A stretch of DNA of 64,000 nt from Tsukamurella sp. 1534 (GCF_000312385.1 NZ_HE997627.1:191911-255910); one strand, 5' to 3'. Positions 7,561 through 17,634 are shown, counted from the first letter of the stretch. Notes: generated by a model from the sequence alone, not told the origin. Made by a program: numbers and translations.

Positions 7561-8315
7561 TGGCTCGCCCCCGGCGCGCGCAGGCGCCGGGCGGAGTAGA
7601 GGTAGCTCTCCTCGAATCCGCGTGGCTCCAGGGCCCGTCCGACGAAGATCACGGCGGTCTTCGTGATTCCCGCACCGGCGAGCCGCTCCGGAAGTTCCGC
7701 CAACCGGCACCGCACGATCACCTCGTCGGCGCGGCTCGCGTAGGCGACCACCGCGACCGGGCAGTCGGCACCGTAGTGCGGGAGCAGGTCGGCGGTGAGC
7801 TCCTTCGCGCGGTGCGCCGCGAGGTGCAGCGCGAGCGTCACGCCGGTCGCGGCGAGCGACGGGAGATCCTCGCCGGCGGGCATGTCCGTCGAGAGCGTGG
7901 ACACGCGGGTGATCAGCAGCGACTGCCCGACTCCGGGCACGGTCAGTTCCCGCTGCAGGGAGGCGGACGCCGCGGCGAAGGCGGGCACGCCCGGGACCAC
8001 CTCGTAGGGAACGCCCGCCTCGTCGAGCCGGCGGGCCTGCTCGGTGAAGGCGGAGTAGAGCGACATGTCGCCGGAATGCAGGCGGGCCACGTCGTGGCCC
8101 GCCGTGTGCGCCGCGACCATCTCGTCGACGATGTCGGGCAGCGGCATCCGGGCGGTGTCCACCAGCCGCGCGCCCTGCGGGCAGCGGTCGAGCACCTCGG
8201 GCGGCACCAGAGACCCTGCGTACAGGCATACCGCGCAGCGGGCGAGGAGGTCCGCGCCGCGGAGCGTCAGCAGATCCGGGGCGCCGGGGCCGGCGCCGAT
8301 GAAGTAGACGGTCAC
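7557..8315 (-). CDS. cobM: Precorrin-4 C11-methyltransferase CobM
   Basis: 252 residues from a GTG start (VTVYFIGAGPGAPDLLTLRG), which is the tetrapyrrole methylase signature. The segments LHSGDMSLYSAFTEQ and PGVPAFAAASA are typical of CobM/CbiF. It transfers a methyl group from S-adenosylmethionine to C-11 of precorrin-4, giving precorrin-5. Its start overlaps the cobL stop and its end overlaps the cobK start, so the three genes form one translational unit. Confidence 0.93.
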   Translation of the reverse strand: MTVYFIGAGPGAPDLLTLRGADLLARCAVCLYAGSLVPPEVLDRCPQGARLVDTARMPLPDIVDEMVAAHTAGHDVARLHSGDMSLYSAFTEQARRLDEAGVPYEVVPGVPAFAAASASLQRELTVPGVGQSLLITRVSTLSTDMPAGEDLPSLAATGVTLALHLAAHRAKELTADLLPHYGADCPVAVVAYASRADEVIVRCRLAELPERLAGAGITKTAVIFVGRALEPRGFEESYLYSARRLRAPGASH

Positions 8316-9448
8316 TCGCCCTCCTTGACGAACACCCACTGCACCACCGGGCGACGCGGCTCCCACGCGGTGCCGCCGCCGAGAGGGCGGAGATCGGCCA
8401 CCGTGTAAGTGCGTAGGGCCCCGCCGAACCGGTTGCGCAGCACCGTCGCCAGTGACTGACTCTCGACGGTCACCGCGTTCGCCACGAGACGCCCGCCCGG
8501 CTTGAGCACGCCCACGCAGGCCGTCGCCAGCGTCTCACTGAGTCCGCCCCCGATGAAGATCGCGTCCGGTTCGGGCAGGTCGGTGTTGAGCTCCGCGGTG
8601 TCCGCGACCACCACCTCGAACGGCACGCCCGCCCGGGAGGCGTTGCGCCGCACCCGCTCGGCGCGGTCCTCCCGCCGTTCGACGCCGACCACCGAGCCAC
8701 CGCCGGCGAGTGCCCAGGAGATCCCGACCGAGCCCGAACCGGCACCGAAGTCCCAGATCCAGCCGCGTGACGGGGCGAGCGCCGCCACCGTCACCGCCCG
8801 GACGTCGTCCTTGGTGATCTGGCCGTCGTGCTCGAAGGTGAACGGCGGCTGCGGCTGCGCGGGTTCGACCGCGACCACGTTGAGGTCGTCGACCTTCAGG
8901 GACCGCCGGTGGCGGCGCACCTTCTCGCGCGGCCCGCCCAGTTGTTCCAGCACGGTGAGAGTGGCCGACAGGCCCGCACCGGCGAGGAGGTCGTCGAGCG
9001 CCGCGGGGGTGGCGGCGGATTCGCTGAGGACGATCACGCGCCTGCCGTCACGCACCGCTCGGACCACGGGCGCGGGATCGCGGGCCACCGCGGACACCAC
9101 GACCACCTCCTCCGCGGGCCAGGCGAGTCGCGCGCACGCCAGCGACAACGACGAGAGATGGGGCAGCACGGCGAGTTCGAGGTCGGGGCGCCGCCGCGCC
9201 AGGGTGGCGCCGATACCGTAGAACATCGGATCCCCGCTGGCGAGCACGTGGTCGCCGTCGGCCACTGCGTCCAGCCCGTCGAGCAGCGGCGACGGCCAGG
9301 GCAGGACGTCGGCGGCGACGTCCGAGGGAAGGTATTCCAGCTGCCGCGGCGCGCCGTGGATCACGCGCGCCCCCGAGAGTGACCGCCGCGCAACGTCGGT
9401 GAGCCCGGCCCACCCGTCCGCGCCGATCCCGACCACCGTGACCGTCAT
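8312..9448 (-). CDS. cobL: Precorrin-6Y C5,15-methyltransferase (decarboxylating) CobL
   Basis: 378 residues comprising two fused methylases, as in CobL: an N-terminal CbiE-type tetrapyrrole methylase (VTVVGIGADGWAGL, later ASGDPMFYGIG) and a C-terminal CbiT-type Rossmann methyltransferase (WDFGAGSGSVGI, DAIFIGGGLSE). It methylates C-5 and C-15 and decarboxylates the acetate side chain of dihydro-precorrin-6 to give precorrin-8. The ATG overlaps the stop of the upstream SDR by 4 nt. The same SDR-cobL adjacency exists in M. tuberculosis (Rv2073c-Rv2072c). Confidence 0.93.
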   Translation of the reverse strand: MTVTVVGIGADGWAGLTDVARRSLSGARVIHGAPRQLEYLPSDVAADVLPWPSPLLDGLDAVADGDHVLASGDPMFYGIGATLARRRPDLELAVLPHLSSLSLACARLAWPAEEVVVVSAVARDPAPVVRAVRDGRRVIVLSESAATPAALDDLLAGAGLSATLTVLEQLGGPREKVRRHRRSLKVDDLNVVAVEPAQPQPPFTFEHDGQITKDDVRAVTVAALAPSRGWIWDFGAGSGSVGISWALAGGGSVVGVERREDRAERVRRNASRAGVPFEVVVADTAELNTDLPEPDAIFIGGGLSETLATACVGVLKPGGRLVANAVTVESQSLATVLRNRFGGALRTYTVADLRPLGGGTAWEPRRPVVQWVFVKEGE

Positions 9449-10230
9449 CGCGGCATCCGCCGCCACACGGCCTGCGGCACCGCGCGGAGCCCCGCGTACA
9501 GGGGGCGCAGGATCGGCGGTACCCACACCACCCGCCTCCCCCGCCGCAGCGCGCGCACCGTGGCGTCCGCGACCTGCGGTGCGGTGGACGAGAAGGGCGC
9601 CGGCTTCACACCCGAGGCCATCAGGTCCCGGGTCAGCGCGCCGATGATGAATCCCGGCCGCACCAGCAGTACCCGGATCCCGCTGCCGTGCAGGGAGTCC
9701 GTGAAGCCCTGGACGAAGCCGTCGAGGCCCGCCTTGGTACTGCCGTACACGAAGTTGGCCTTCCGCACGCGGATGCCCGCCACCGACGAGAACGCGATCA
9801 CCGCGCCGCGCGAACCGCCGCGCGCATCCTGTTCGCGCAGCAGGTTCGCCAGCGCCAGCAGGATCGACACCTGCGCCACGTAGTCGGTTTGCGCGATCTG
9901 CACGGCGTGCGTCGGATCCGCCTCGGCCCGCGACTGATCGCCGAGGATGCCGAAGGCCACCACCGCGATGCCGATCCGCCCGTGCCGGTCCGCCACCTCG
10001 TCGAGGAAGCCGACGTGCCGCTCGGTGCGGTCCGCGTCGAACTCCACCGGATACACGCCACTCGCGCCCGCCGCGCGCAGGGCGGCGATCTGCTCGTCCA
10101 AGTCCTCGGAGCGGCGGGCCGCGAGGATCACGTCCCGGCCGGGCGCGATCCGCGTAGCGACCTCCATGCCGACCTCGCTGCGGCCACCGAGCAGCAGCAC
10201 GGCACCGTCGGGCATCACTTCCGCACTCAC
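9445..10230 (-). CDS. DprE2-like short-chain dehydrogenase/reductase (Rv2073c homologue)
   Basis: 261 residues. It has the nucleotide-binding start [25 protein letters not shown] and the catalytic segment [14 protein letters not shown] with an intact Tyr and Lys. These segments resemble DprE2, which completes the epimerisation of decaprenylphosphoryl ribose for arabinan synthesis. Linkage to cobL rather than dprE1 matches Rv2073c, a paralogue whose substrate I do not know. The GTG start at 10230 is supported by TAGTCT 6 nt upstream. The divergent F420 reductase starts only 22 nt away, so the two promoters interlock. Confidence 0.85.
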   Translation of the reverse strand: MSAEVMPDGAVLLLGGRSEVGMEVATRIAPGRDVILAARRSEDLDEQIAALRAAGASGVYPVEFDADRTERHVGFLDEVADRHGRIGIAVVAFGILGDQSRAEADPTHAVQIAQTDYVAQVSILLALANLLREQDARGGSRGAVIAFSSVAGIRVRKANFVYGSTKAGLDGFVQGFTDSLHGSGIRVLLVRPGFIIGALTRDLMASGVKPAPFSSTAPQVADATVRALRRGRRVVWVPPILRPLYAGLRAVPQAVWRRMPR

Positions 10231-10236
10231 CGCTCC

Positions 10237-10242
10237 AGACTA
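10237..10242 (-). promoter_or_regulatory. Leaderless -10 of the DprE2-like SDR/cob operon
   Basis: TAGTCT on the minus strand lies 6 nt before the GTG at 10230. It shares two bases with the divergent -10 at 10241-10246, so polymerase cannot occupy both at once. Confidence 0.5.
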
Positions 10243-10246
10243 CGGT
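10241..10246 (+). promoter_or_regulatory. Leaderless -10 of the F420 reductase gene
   Basis: TACGGT lies 6 nt before the GTG at 10253. It overlaps the opposite-strand -10 at 10237-10242. Confidence 0.5.
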
Positions 10247-10252
10247 GGGACC

Positions 10253-10642
10253 GTGCCCACCTTGACGCCCCCGGCCCTCGAATTCCTCGCCGAACGCCAC
10301 CTCGCGACGCTCAGCACGCTGCGCGCCGATGGGACGCCGCACGCCGTGGCGATCGCGTTCACCTTCGACCCGGACACCGGCATCGCCAGGGTGATCACCT
10401 CGGGCGACAGCCAGAAGGCCCGCAACGCCGAGCGGCGCGGGTACGCCGCGCTCACCCAGGTCGACGGTCCGCGGTGGCTCACCCTGGAGGGGCCCGCCCG
10501 GGTGCTCACCGAACGGGACGCGGTCGGCGACGCGGAGCGCAGGTACGCCGTGCGGTACCGGACGCCGCGCGAGAACCCGAAGCGGGTCGTCATCGAGATC
10601 GCGATCGAGCGGGTGCTGGGGTCGAGCACCATGCGCGGATAG
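10253..10642 (+). CDS. F420-dependent biliverdin reductase-like split-barrel protein (Rv2074 homologue)
   Basis: 129 residues beginning [20 protein letters not shown]. The sequence follows M. tuberculosis Rv2074 along its full length, including [38 protein letters not shown] and [15 protein letters not shown]. Rv2074 belongs to the flavin/deazaflavin oxidoreductase B group and reduces biliverdin with F420H2. It was earlier called a pyridoxamine oxidase. The location, divergent from the SDR-cobL operon, is the same as in M. tuberculosis. The function is inferred from the homologue. Confidence 0.85.
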   Translation: MPTLTPPALEFLAERHLATLSTLRADGTPHAVAIAFTFDPDTGIARVITSGDSQKARNAERRGYAALTQVDGPRWLTLEGPARVLTERDAVGDAERRYAVRYRTPRENPKRVVIEIAIERVLGSSTMRG

Positions 10643-10673
10643 GCGGCGTCCCCCATCGAGACCCGCCCTGCGC

Positions 10674-11789
10674 CTACAGAACCGTCAGGCCGTGCGGACG
10701 GGTGTTCACCGGCTCGCAGCCGTCGTCGGTCACGATGACGATGTCCTCGATCCTCGCGCCCCACGCGCCGCTGAAGTAGATCCCGGGTTCGATCGAGAAC
10801 GCCATACCCGATTCGACCGGAACGGCGTTGCCCGCCACGATGTACGGCTCCTCGTGCACCGACAATCCGATGCCGTGACCGGTGCGGTGCAGGAAGTACT
10901 CCCCGAGGCCGGCGGCGACCAGCACGTCGCGCCCCGCGGCGTCGATCGCCTCCGCGGTGACTCCGGGGCGCACCGCGTCGACCGAAGCCCGCTGCGCCCG
11001 CTCCAGCACCGCGTACCGCTCGGCGATCTCCGCGGACGGCTCCCCCATCGCGTACGTGCGGGTGGAATCGGAGTTGTAGCCCGACGGGAGCGGGCCGCCG
11101 ATGTCGACCACCACCACGTCGCCCTGCTCGATCACCCGGTCGGACACCTCGTGGTGCGGGTCGGCTCCGTGCGGGCCGGAGCCGACGATGATGAACTCGG
11201 GCACCGTGTGCCCCTCCTCGACGATCGCGGCGGCGATGTCGTCCGCGACCTCGCGCTCGGTGCGCCCCACCCGGAGGATCTCGGGGACCCGGGCGTGCAC
11301 CCTGTCGATGGCGGCGCCCGCGGCCCGCAGTTCCGCGATCTCGGCGGCGTCCTTCACCATCCGCAGCCGGCGCAGTACCGCGGTGGCGAGTTCCACCGAC
11401 AGGCCGCGGTCCAGCAGCGGAACCAGGTGCAGCGCCGGGACGGCGTCGGCCACCGCGACCGATGTCGCTCCCGCGAGGCGCCCCAGGACCAGCGCGTAGG
11501 GATCCTCGCCGTCCACCCACGAGGTGATCTCGAGTTCGAGGCCCGCTTCGCCGAGTCCCGGCACCGCCGAATCCTTGAGGATCGCCAGCTCGAGTTTCGG
11601 TACCACCAGCCCGAATCCGGTGCCGGTGATCACCAGGGCGGTCAGCCGCTCGAAGGACTCACTGACGACCCCCGTGAGGTAGGCCAGATCCGGCCCCGGG
11701 GTGATCACCAGCGGGGTCCCCGCTGCGGTGCTGAGCTCCTGGGCCCGGGTGAGACGGTTCGCGTACACGCTGGCGGGGAATTCACTCAT
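10674..11789 (-). CDS. Xaa-Pro dipeptidase/aminopeptidase family M24 (PepE-like, Rv2089c homologue)
   Basis: 371 residues with an N-terminal creatinase-like domain and a C-terminal pita-bread M24 domain. The metal ligands are visible: Asp in VVVDIGG, Asp in DSTRTY, His in [15 protein letters not shown], Glu in SIEPGIY and Glu in ARIEDIVIV. It hydrolyses X-Pro dipeptides or removes N-terminal residues before proline, using two metal ions, in the cytoplasm. It starts 17 nt from the divergent exonuclease gene, as Rv2089c does beside Rv2090. Confidence 0.92.
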   Translation of the reverse strand: MSEFPASVYANRLTRAQELSTAAGTPLVITPGPDLAYLTGVVSESFERLTALVITGTGFGLVVPKLELAILKDSAVPGLGEAGLELEITSWVDGEDPYALVLGRLAGATSVAVADAVPALHLVPLLDRGLSVELATAVLRRLRMVKDAAEIAELRAAGAAIDRVHARVPEILRVGRTEREVADDIAAAIVEEGHTVPEFIIVGSGPHGADPHHEVSDRVIEQGDVVVVDIGGPLPSGYNSDSTRTYAMGEPSAEIAERYAVLERAQRASVDAVRPGVTAEAIDAAGRDVLVAAGLGEYFLHRTGHGIGLSVHEEPYIVAGNAVPVESGMAFSIEPGIYFSGAWGARIEDIVIVTDDGCEPVNTRPHGLTVL

Positions 11790-11806
11790 GGGGTGATTGT
11801 GTCACC

Positions 11807-12769
11807 ATGACTTCCGTGACGAACGACGCCGCGGGGAACGCACCGCTGATGCTGCTCGATTCCGCCGGGCTCTGGTTCCGTGCCTTCTACGCGATCCCGG
11901 ACAAGGTGAAGTCGAACGACGGCCGCTCGATCAACGCGCTCCGCGGCTTCCTCGACATGACCTCGCAGCTCATCACCACGCACCGCCCCGGCCGGCTCGT
12001 CGCGTGCCTGGACCTGGACTGGCGCCCCCAGTTCCGGGTGGAGTTGCTGCCCACGTACAAGACGCATCGCGTCGCCGAGGAGGGCGCCGACGGCGAGGAG
12101 GAGGTGCCCGACACGCTGTCCCCCCAGGTCGACATGATCCTCGAGGTGCTGGAGGCCGTCGGCATCGCCACCGGCGGCGCGGTCGGGCTCGAGGCCGACG
12201 ACGTGCTCGGCACTCTCGCGGCGCGCGAGGAGAAGGACCCGGTCATCGTGGTGTCCGGCGATCGTGACCTGCTCCAGGTCGCCGACGACACCCCGCCCGG
12301 AGCGCGGTGCCTGTACATCGGGCGCGGCATCGCCAAGGCCGAGATGTTCGGGCCCGCGGAGGTCGCCGAGAGGTACGGGCTCCCGGAGGACCGGCCCGGC
12401 CGGGCCTACGCGGAACTGGCCCTGCTGCGCGGCGACCCGTCCGACGGCCTGCCCGGGGTGCCCGGAATCGGCGAGAAGACGGCGTCGAAACTGTTGCTGC
12501 AGTACGGTTCCCTGGCCGCGATCCGCGAGGCCGCCGACCTCTCCCCGTCGCCGCTGCCGGCGCGTGCGGCCACGTCGATCGCCGCGTCGGCGGGCTACCT
12601 CGACGCGGCCTGGGACGTGGTGTGGGTGCGCCGCGACGCCGAGGTGGCGTTGTCCGGTCCTGACGTTCTGCCCACGCGAGCACGCGATCCGCAGCGCCTG
12701 GCCGAACTGGCCGAGGAGCTGCGGATCGGGGCGCAGGTGGAGCGCCTGCTCACCGCCCTGCGGGGCTGA
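11807..12769 (+). CDS. 5'-3' exonuclease/flap nuclease (Rv2090 homologue)
   Basis: 320 residues containing the PIN-like and H3TH modules of the 5'-nuclease part of DNA polymerase [16 protein letters not shown], the acidic [12 protein letters not shown] and [12 protein letters not shown], and the helix-hairpin-helix [18 protein letters not shown]. It is a stand-alone flap or RNA-primer-removing nuclease separate from PolA. The promoter region is shared with the divergent peptidase, and no strong Shine-Dalgarno is seen before the ATG. Confidence 0.9.
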   Translation: MTSVTNDAAGNAPLMLLDSAGLWFRAFYAIPDKVKSNDGRSINALRGFLDMTSQLITTHRPGRLVACLDLDWRPQFRVELLPTYKTHRVAEEGADGEEEVPDTLSPQVDMILEVLEAVGIATGGAVGLEADDVLGTLAAREEKDPVIVVSGDRDLLQVADDTPPGARCLYIGRGIAKAEMFGPAEVAERYGLPEDRPGRAYAELALLRGDPSDGLPGVPGIGEKTASKLLLQYGSLAAIREAADLSPSPLPARAATSIAASAGYLDAAWDVVWVRRDAEVALSGPDVLPTRARDPQRLAELAEELRIGAQVERLLTALRG

Positions 12770-12784
12770 GCCGGCGGGAGGGCA

Positions 12785-13546
12785 TCAGGACGGGGCGCCG
12801 ACCTGGTACTTGCCGTCACCGTCGAGGACCTTGACCTCGACCTTCTTGTCCTTACCGCCGATGGAGGCGCTGCAGGTGAACGTGGTGCCCTCCTTGACCT
12901 TCACGCCGTCGGTGTTGCAGGAGACGTCCTTGGTGTCCGTCTCGTTGTAGTTCTCCTTGAGCACCTTGGTCACGCCGTCGTTGACCGCGGCGTTGTCGAA
13001 CTTCTTGCTGAAGAACGCGCCGGTGAACCACCCGACGAGGATGACGACGAGGACGATCGCGATCACGACCGCCGCGGCGATGCCCACGATGAGGCCGGTC
13101 TTCGACTTCTTCGGCGGGCCGGGCATTCCGGCGTACTGCGGCTGGAACGGCTGGCCGGGCTGTCCCCCGAACTGCTGGCCGAACTGTTCCTGCGCGCCGA
13201 ACTGCGGCTGCTGAGGGACGCCGTACTGGCCCGGTCCGGGCTGACCCGGCTGCCCCGGCTGACCCGGCATCGGCTGGCCGGGCTGCCCCGGCCACTGGCC
13301 GCCCCCGAACTGGGGCGCGATCTGGGTCTGGTCGCCCGCGGGGGCGCCGGGCACCTGGTAGGGCTGCTGCGGCTGGCCGTACTGCGGCGAGATCTGCGTC
13401 GGGTCGGAGGTCCCCGGCTGGCCCGGCTGCGGGACCTGGGGCTGGCCGGGCTGTGGAACTTGCGGCTGACCCGGCTGCTGCGGCTGGCCGGGCTGCTGCC
13501 AGCCCTGCTGTGCCCATTGCTGGTTGGGATCCTGCGGGTTGCTCAT
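12785..13546 (-). CDS. Pro/Gln-rich membrane-anchored DUF4333 protein (Rv2091c homologue)
   Basis: 253 residues from the ATG at 13546, preceded by GGAGG. Residues 1 to about 145 are low complexity, made of PGQP/PQQ repeats that are likely disordered and cytoplasmic. One transmembrane segment follows ([20 protein letters not shown]), then a C-terminal extracytoplasmic DUF4333 domain with two cysteines ([18 protein letters not shown]). The function of DUF4333 is unknown to me. It lies directly downstream of helY in the same orientation, as in M. tuberculosis. Confidence 0.85.
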   Translation of the reverse strand: MSNPQDPNQQWAQQGWQQPGQPQQPGQPQVPQPGQPQVPQPGQPGTSDPTQISPQYGQPQQPYQVPGAPAGDQTQIAPQFGGGQWPGQPGQPMPGQPGQPGQPGPGQYGVPQQPQFGAQEQFGQQFGGQPGQPFQPQYAGMPGPPKKSKTGLIVGIAAAVVIAIVLVVILVGWFTGAFFSKKFDNAAVNDGVTKVLKENYNETDTKDVSCNTDGVKVKEGTTFTCSASIGGKDKKVEVKVLDGDGKYQVGAPS

Positions 13547-13615
13547 CCGTTCACTCCTCCCCGGCCGGCAGCCCGGAACGGCCCCGACGTACGCCTGTGC
13601 GCTCAAGATACCTGA

Positions 13616-16372
13616 TCATGAACCGGACTCAGCGACGACGCCGCGACGAATCGAGGCGATCGCGGCCGTCGCCACCGCGGCGAGTCCCGGCCGGGTCTCG
13701 AAGGACGTCTGCTTGATCTGATCCAGCAGGTCGATGACCTGGCGGCACCACCGCACGAAGTCGCCCGCGGGCAGGGGCTGCCCGCGCTCGCCCGCCGCGA
13801 TCAGGGTCGCCGCCAAGGTGCCGCCACTCGCCCACTGGTGCAGCGGCGCCACGAAACCCACGTCCGGTTCGCGGCTCGGCTCCAGCCGGTGCTCGGCCTC
13901 CGCCGCGACGATGTCCGTCCACCGGTCCGCTATGTCGCGCACCGCGGACCGCACCGCGCCGGGGACCTTCTCGCCGGTGAGGATCGCACCGCCGCGGTCG
14001 CCGCGGGATTCGAAGACCATCGCCGAGACCACCGCCGCGAGGTCCGCGGGCCCCAGGCCGTCGAACACGCCTTCCTCGACGCACTCGCAGACGAGCAGGT
14101 CGGACTCGCTGTAGACCCGCGCCAGCCGGTGCCCGGCCTCGGTGAGCGCGAGCTCGCCGTCCCCGTCGCCGGTCAGGTAGCCGCGGTCGGTCAGCAGGTC
14201 GACGATCCGCTCGAACGTGACGACCAGCGACGAGGTGGTGGCGCGGACCGTCGCCGCCGCGGCCGTGGTCTCCCGCTCCAGCCGCGCGTACCGCTCGGAC
14301 AACCGGTCCAGCTCCGGGGCGCGGCGCCCCGTGTGGGCGGGATGCGCCCGCATCCGTCCGCGCAGGTCCGCGAGCCGGCCGTCGTCGGCCGCGGGGCGCC
14401 GGGCCTTCGCCTGCTGTCGCGGCGCGGTGATCCCGCTGTTGCGGAGCGTGGACGCGAGGTCGCGCTTCCCGCGGCCGGAACGGTAGTCCGCGTTCTTCGC
14501 GACGCGCAGCGTGCCGAGCACGGAGACATCGCCCACGAAGTCCGAGGCGCCGACCCGTCCGGCCCACCCGCTCTCGTTGATGACCAGGGGTTTCGGGTCC
14601 CGGCGGTCTCCCGACGGTTCGACCACGAGGGCCAGGCCCCGCCGGCGGCCACCCGTCACCGCGATCACATCGCCGCGGCGCAGCTCGGCGAGTGCGGAGC
14701 CCGCGCCGTCCCGCTTGTCCGCGAGGTGCTGGCGCCGCAGCGAACGCTCGCGCGCCCGGACGTCCTCGCGCAGCCGCACGTATTCGAGGTAGTCGGTGCC
14801 GCCCGCGGCGTCGGTGATCTGCTGCCGGAGCTGCTCGAGTTCCTTCTCGTTGCGCTGAACCCGCTTCGCGAGCCCCACCACGGACCGGTCGGCCTGGAAC
14901 TGCGCGAAGCTCGCCTCCAGCAGCCGCTCGGCACCTTTGCGGCCCAGCCGGTCGAGCAGGTTGATCGACATGTTGTAGCCGGGGGTGAAGGAGCTGACCA
15001 GCGGGAAGGTGCGGGCGCCGGCGAGGCCGGCCACCTCCTGCGGCCGCACTCCGGTCTGCCACAGCACCACGGCGTGGCCCTCGACGTCGATGCCGCGGCG
15101 CCCGGCGCGACCGGTGAGCTGCGTGTACTCGCCCGGAGTGAGCTCGACGTGGGATTCGCCGTTGTACTTCACCAGGCGCTCCAACACGACCGTCCGCGCG
15201 GGCATGTTGATGCCCAGTGCGAGGGTCTCGGTGGCGAAAACCGCGCGCACCAGGCCCTTGACGAAGAGTTCCTCGACGGCGTGCCGGAACGCGGGCAGCA
15301 TGCCGGCGTGGTGCGCCGCGAAGCCGCGCGTCAGCGCCGCGCGCCACTCCTCGTAGCCCAGCAGTTCGAGGTCGGCCGGGGAGAACTCGGCCACGTGCTT
15401 GTCGATGACGAGGCCGATCTCCTCGGCCTGTTCCTGCGTGGTGAGGACGACCGGCGAGCGCAGGCACTGGGTGAGCGCCTGCTCGCAGCCGGCCCGGGAG
15501 AAGACGAACGTGATCGCCGGGAGCAGCCCCTCGGCGTCGAGGAGGGCGATCACCTCGGGGCGCGGGATCGGGCGGCGGGTCTGCGGCGGGCGGCCGCGAC
15601 CGGCCCGGCGCCCGGTGCGGCTGACCACGCCCGGGTCGCGGCTGCGGTCGAGGGACTCCCGTTGCTTGACGTACCGCACCAGTTCGCCGTCGAGGACGAG
15701 TGCCTTCTGGCCGCCGGACTCCTGCGCCGCGCGGAGCGCCTTCGTGTCGAAGAGGTCGAAAAGCTTGCGGCCCACGAGCATGTGCTGCCACAGCGGTACC
15801 GGGCGCTGCTCGTCGACGATGACGGTGGTGTGGCCGCGGACCTCCGCGATCCAGGCGCCGAACTCCTCCGCGTTGGACACCGTCGCCGACAGGCTGACCA
15901 GGCGCACGTCCTGAGGGAGGTGCAGGATCACCTCCTCCCAGACCGCGCCACGGAACCGATCCGCGAGATAGTGCACCTCGTCCATGACCACGTGGCTGAG
16001 GGAGTCGAGCGCCGCCGAATCGGCGTACAGCATGTTCCGCAGTACCTCGGTGGTCATCACGACCACGGGCGCCGAGGAGTTGATCGAGGTGTCGCCGGTG
16101 AGCAGCCCCACCTTGTCGGCGCCGTACCGGGCGACCAGCTCGGCGTGCTTCTGATTCGACAGCGCCTTGATCGGCGTGGTGTAGAAGCACTTGGTACCGG
16201 CAGCGAGGGCCAGGTGCACTGCGAACTCGCCGACCACGGTCTTCCCGGCGCCGGTGGGCGCGCAGACGAGCACGCCGCGTCCCTCCTCGAGGGCCTGACA
16301 GCCCTGCACCTGGAAGGGATCCAGCGAGAAGCTCAGCCGGGACGCGAACTGATCGAGCTCAGAGGATGTCAT
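13616..16372 (-). CDS. helY: Ski2-like ATP-dependent RNA helicase HelY
   Basis: 918 residues. The motor motifs are in order: Walker A APTGAGKT (38-45), TTPIKALSNQK, the DEVH box (131-134, DEVHYLAD), SLSATVSN, ATETLALGINMPAR and TGRAGRRGID. A long C-terminal DSHCT-type region follows. It belongs to the Mtr4/Ski2 family of RNA helicases and is expected to act in RNA processing or decay. The start overlaps the tatC end by 14 nt, giving the operon order tatA-tatC-helY found in M. tuberculosis (Rv2094c-Rv2092c). Confidence 0.93.
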   Translation of the reverse strand: MTSSELDQFASRLSFSLDPFQVQGCQALEEGRGVLVCAPTGAGKTVVGEFAVHLALAAGTKCFYTTPIKALSNQKHAELVARYGADKVGLLTGDTSINSSAPVVVMTTEVLRNMLYADSAALDSLSHVVMDEVHYLADRFRGAVWEEVILHLPQDVRLVSLSATVSNAEEFGAWIAEVRGHTTVIVDEQRPVPLWQHMLVGRKLFDLFDTKALRAAQESGGQKALVLDGELVRYVKQRESLDRSRDPGVVSRTGRRAGRGRPPQTRRPIPRPEVIALLDAEGLLPAITFVFSRAGCEQALTQCLRSPVVLTTQEQAEEIGLVIDKHVAEFSPADLELLGYEEWRAALTRGFAAHHAGMLPAFRHAVEELFVKGLVRAVFATETLALGINMPARTVVLERLVKYNGESHVELTPGEYTQLTGRAGRRGIDVEGHAVVLWQTGVRPQEVAGLAGARTFPLVSSFTPGYNMSINLLDRLGRKGAERLLEASFAQFQADRSVVGLAKRVQRNEKELEQLRQQITDAAGGTDYLEYVRLREDVRARERSLRRQHLADKRDGAGSALAELRRGDVIAVTGGRRRGLALVVEPSGDRRDPKPLVINESGWAGRVGASDFVGDVSVLGTLRVAKNADYRSGRGKRDLASTLRNSGITAPRQQAKARRPAADDGRLADLRGRMRAHPAHTGRRAPELDRLSERYARLERETTAAAATVRATTSSLVVTFERIVDLLTDRGYLTGDGDGELALTEAGHRLARVYSESDLLVCECVEEGVFDGLGPADLAAVVSAMVFESRGDRGGAILTGEKVPGAVRSAVRDIADRWTDIVAAEAEHRLEPSREPDVGFVAPLHQWASGGTLAATLIAAGERGQPLPAGDFVRWCRQVIDLLDQIKQTSFETRPGLAAVATAAIASIRRGVVAESGS

Positions 16373-17363
16373 CGAGCCCCGAACGCGGGATCGACGTGTT
16401 CATGAGCTTTTCGGGGCGCTCGATGGGGTCGGAGGCCGTCAGCGCGCTGCCCGTAGGGCCGGCCGATGCGCCGATCGGCTGCGGGGACGCCGGAGCGGGT
16501 GATGCCGCCTCGTCGTCGAGCTCGCCCTCCCAGGCGTCGCTCGGGCAGTTCTTGTACTTCATCCGGTCGTGGAAGCGCGCGAACTGGATGGAGATCTCGA
16601 GCAGCACGGCGAGTGCTCCGCCGAGCGCCAGCATCGTGAACGGGTCGCCCGACGGGGTGATCACCGCGGAGAAGATGAACATCGACAGCAACATGCCGCG
16701 GCGCCACTTCTTGAGCTTGGTGTACGGAAGTACTCCCACCAGGTTCAGCGCGACGATGAACAGGGGCAGCTCGAAGCTGACGCCGAAGATCGCCATGACC
16801 GTGAGCACGAAGCCGAAGTACTGCGGGCCCTGCAGTGCCGTCACTTGGGTCTCGTTGCCCACGGTGAGGAAGAAGCTGAAGGCGCTGGTGATCATCAGGT
16901 AGCCGAGGACCGCGCCGCTGACGAACAGCGTGCCGCCGAGGGCGACGAACGTGATCGTGTAGCGCTTCTCCTTGCGGTGCAGCGCTGGGACGATGAACGC
17001 CCAGATCTGGTAGAGCCACACCGGGCACGCCAGAACGATGCCGGTGGCGACCGCGACTTTGAGCCGGAGGTTGAACTGATCGAACACACCCGTGGCCAGC
17101 AATCGGCACTCGCCGCCGCGCGTGATCTCAGCGCGCGACGTCGCCGGGAGATCGCAGTACGGGCCGGTGAGGAGATGACCGGTCGACGGCAGGCCGAACG
17201 GGCCATGGCTGTACCAGTAGAAACCGACGATCGACGTCGCGACGATGGCGAGCAGCGACCACATCAGCCGCGCCCGCAGTTCGTACAGGTGATCCACGAT
17301 CGACATCGTGCCGTCGGGATTGACGACGGCACGCCGCTGACGTGGATCGAACGGGATCTTCAC
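16359..17363 (-). CDS. tatC: Sec-independent protein translocase TatC
   Basis: 334 residues from a GTG start (VKIPFDPRQRRAV). A start at MSIVDHLYELR, 57 nt inside, would give the more usual TatC N-terminus, but the mycobacterial homologue also carries an extension like this one. The DHLYELR motif, VWLYQIWAFIVPAL, GVSFELPL and six hydrophobic segments identify TatC. TatC binds twin-arginine signal peptides and forms the translocase with TatA in the cytoplasmic membrane. The C-terminal tail of about 60 residues is acidic and Pro/Ala-rich. tatA lies 16 nt upstream. Confidence 0.94.
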   Translation of the reverse strand: MKIPFDPRQRRAVVNPDGTMSIVDHLYELRARLMWSLLAIVATSIVGFYWYSHGPFGLPSTGHLLTGPYCDLPATSRAEITRGGECRLLATGVFDQFNLRLKVAVATGIVLACPVWLYQIWAFIVPALHRKEKRYTITFVALGGTLFVSGAVLGYLMITSAFSFFLTVGNETQVTALQGPQYFGFVLTVMAIFGVSFELPLFIVALNLVGVLPYTKLKKWRRGMLLSMFIFSAVITPSGDPFTMLALGGALAVLLEISIQFARFHDRMKYKNCPSDAWEGELDDEAASPAPASPQPIGASAGPTGSALTASDPIERPEKLMNTSIPRSGLDDIL

Positions 17364-17379
17364 CAAAAAAGGCGGAGGG

Positions 17380-17634
17380 CTACGCCGACTTGCGGTCGGC
17401 CTCGGAGGGCTCGGCCGTCTGCACGTCGATCGGCTTCTCGGTCACCTCGGCCTGCTGCGCCTTGGCCGAATCCTTCTGCGACCCCTCGGTCTTCATCTCG
17501 TCCATCTCGCTCTTGAAGATGCGCATGGAACGGCCAATGCCACGAGCGGCGTCGGGCAGCTTCTTGCCTCCGAAGAGGATGAGCAGGACGACCGCAACGA
17601 TGACCCACGCCCAGGGATTGTGGGTGATACCCAT
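17380..17634 (-). CDS. tatA: Twin-arginine translocase subunit TatA
   Basis: 84 residues: a short N-terminus, one membrane helix ([19 protein letters not shown]) with the FGxKKLP hinge, an amphipathic helix ([16 protein letters not shown]) and an acidic tail. TatA multimers form the pore-like element of the Tat system. GAGG precedes the ATG by about 8 nt. It heads the tatA-tatC-helY group, 91 nt after pafC. Confidence 0.93.
   Translation of the reverse strand: MGITHNPWAWVIVAVVLLILFGGKKLPDAARGIGRSMRIFKSEMDEMKTEGSQKDSAKAQQAEVTEKPIDVQTAEPSEADRKSA

Noticed and set aside
9445-10230. Assignment of the SDR as dprE2 itself
   Set aside because: The resemblance is strong, but the linkage to cobL matches Rv2073c, a separate paralogue; dprE2 is expected beside dprE1.
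10237-10260. Possible cobalamin riboswitch upstream of the SDR-cobLMK operon
   Set aside because: The divergent starts are 22 nt apart and no B12-box-like sequence is seen.
13200-13546. Repeated PGQP-coding DNA as a tandem repeat or CRISPR-like array
   Set aside because: The repetition follows from Pro/Gly/Gln codons of the DUF4333 protein and has no regular unit with unique spacers.
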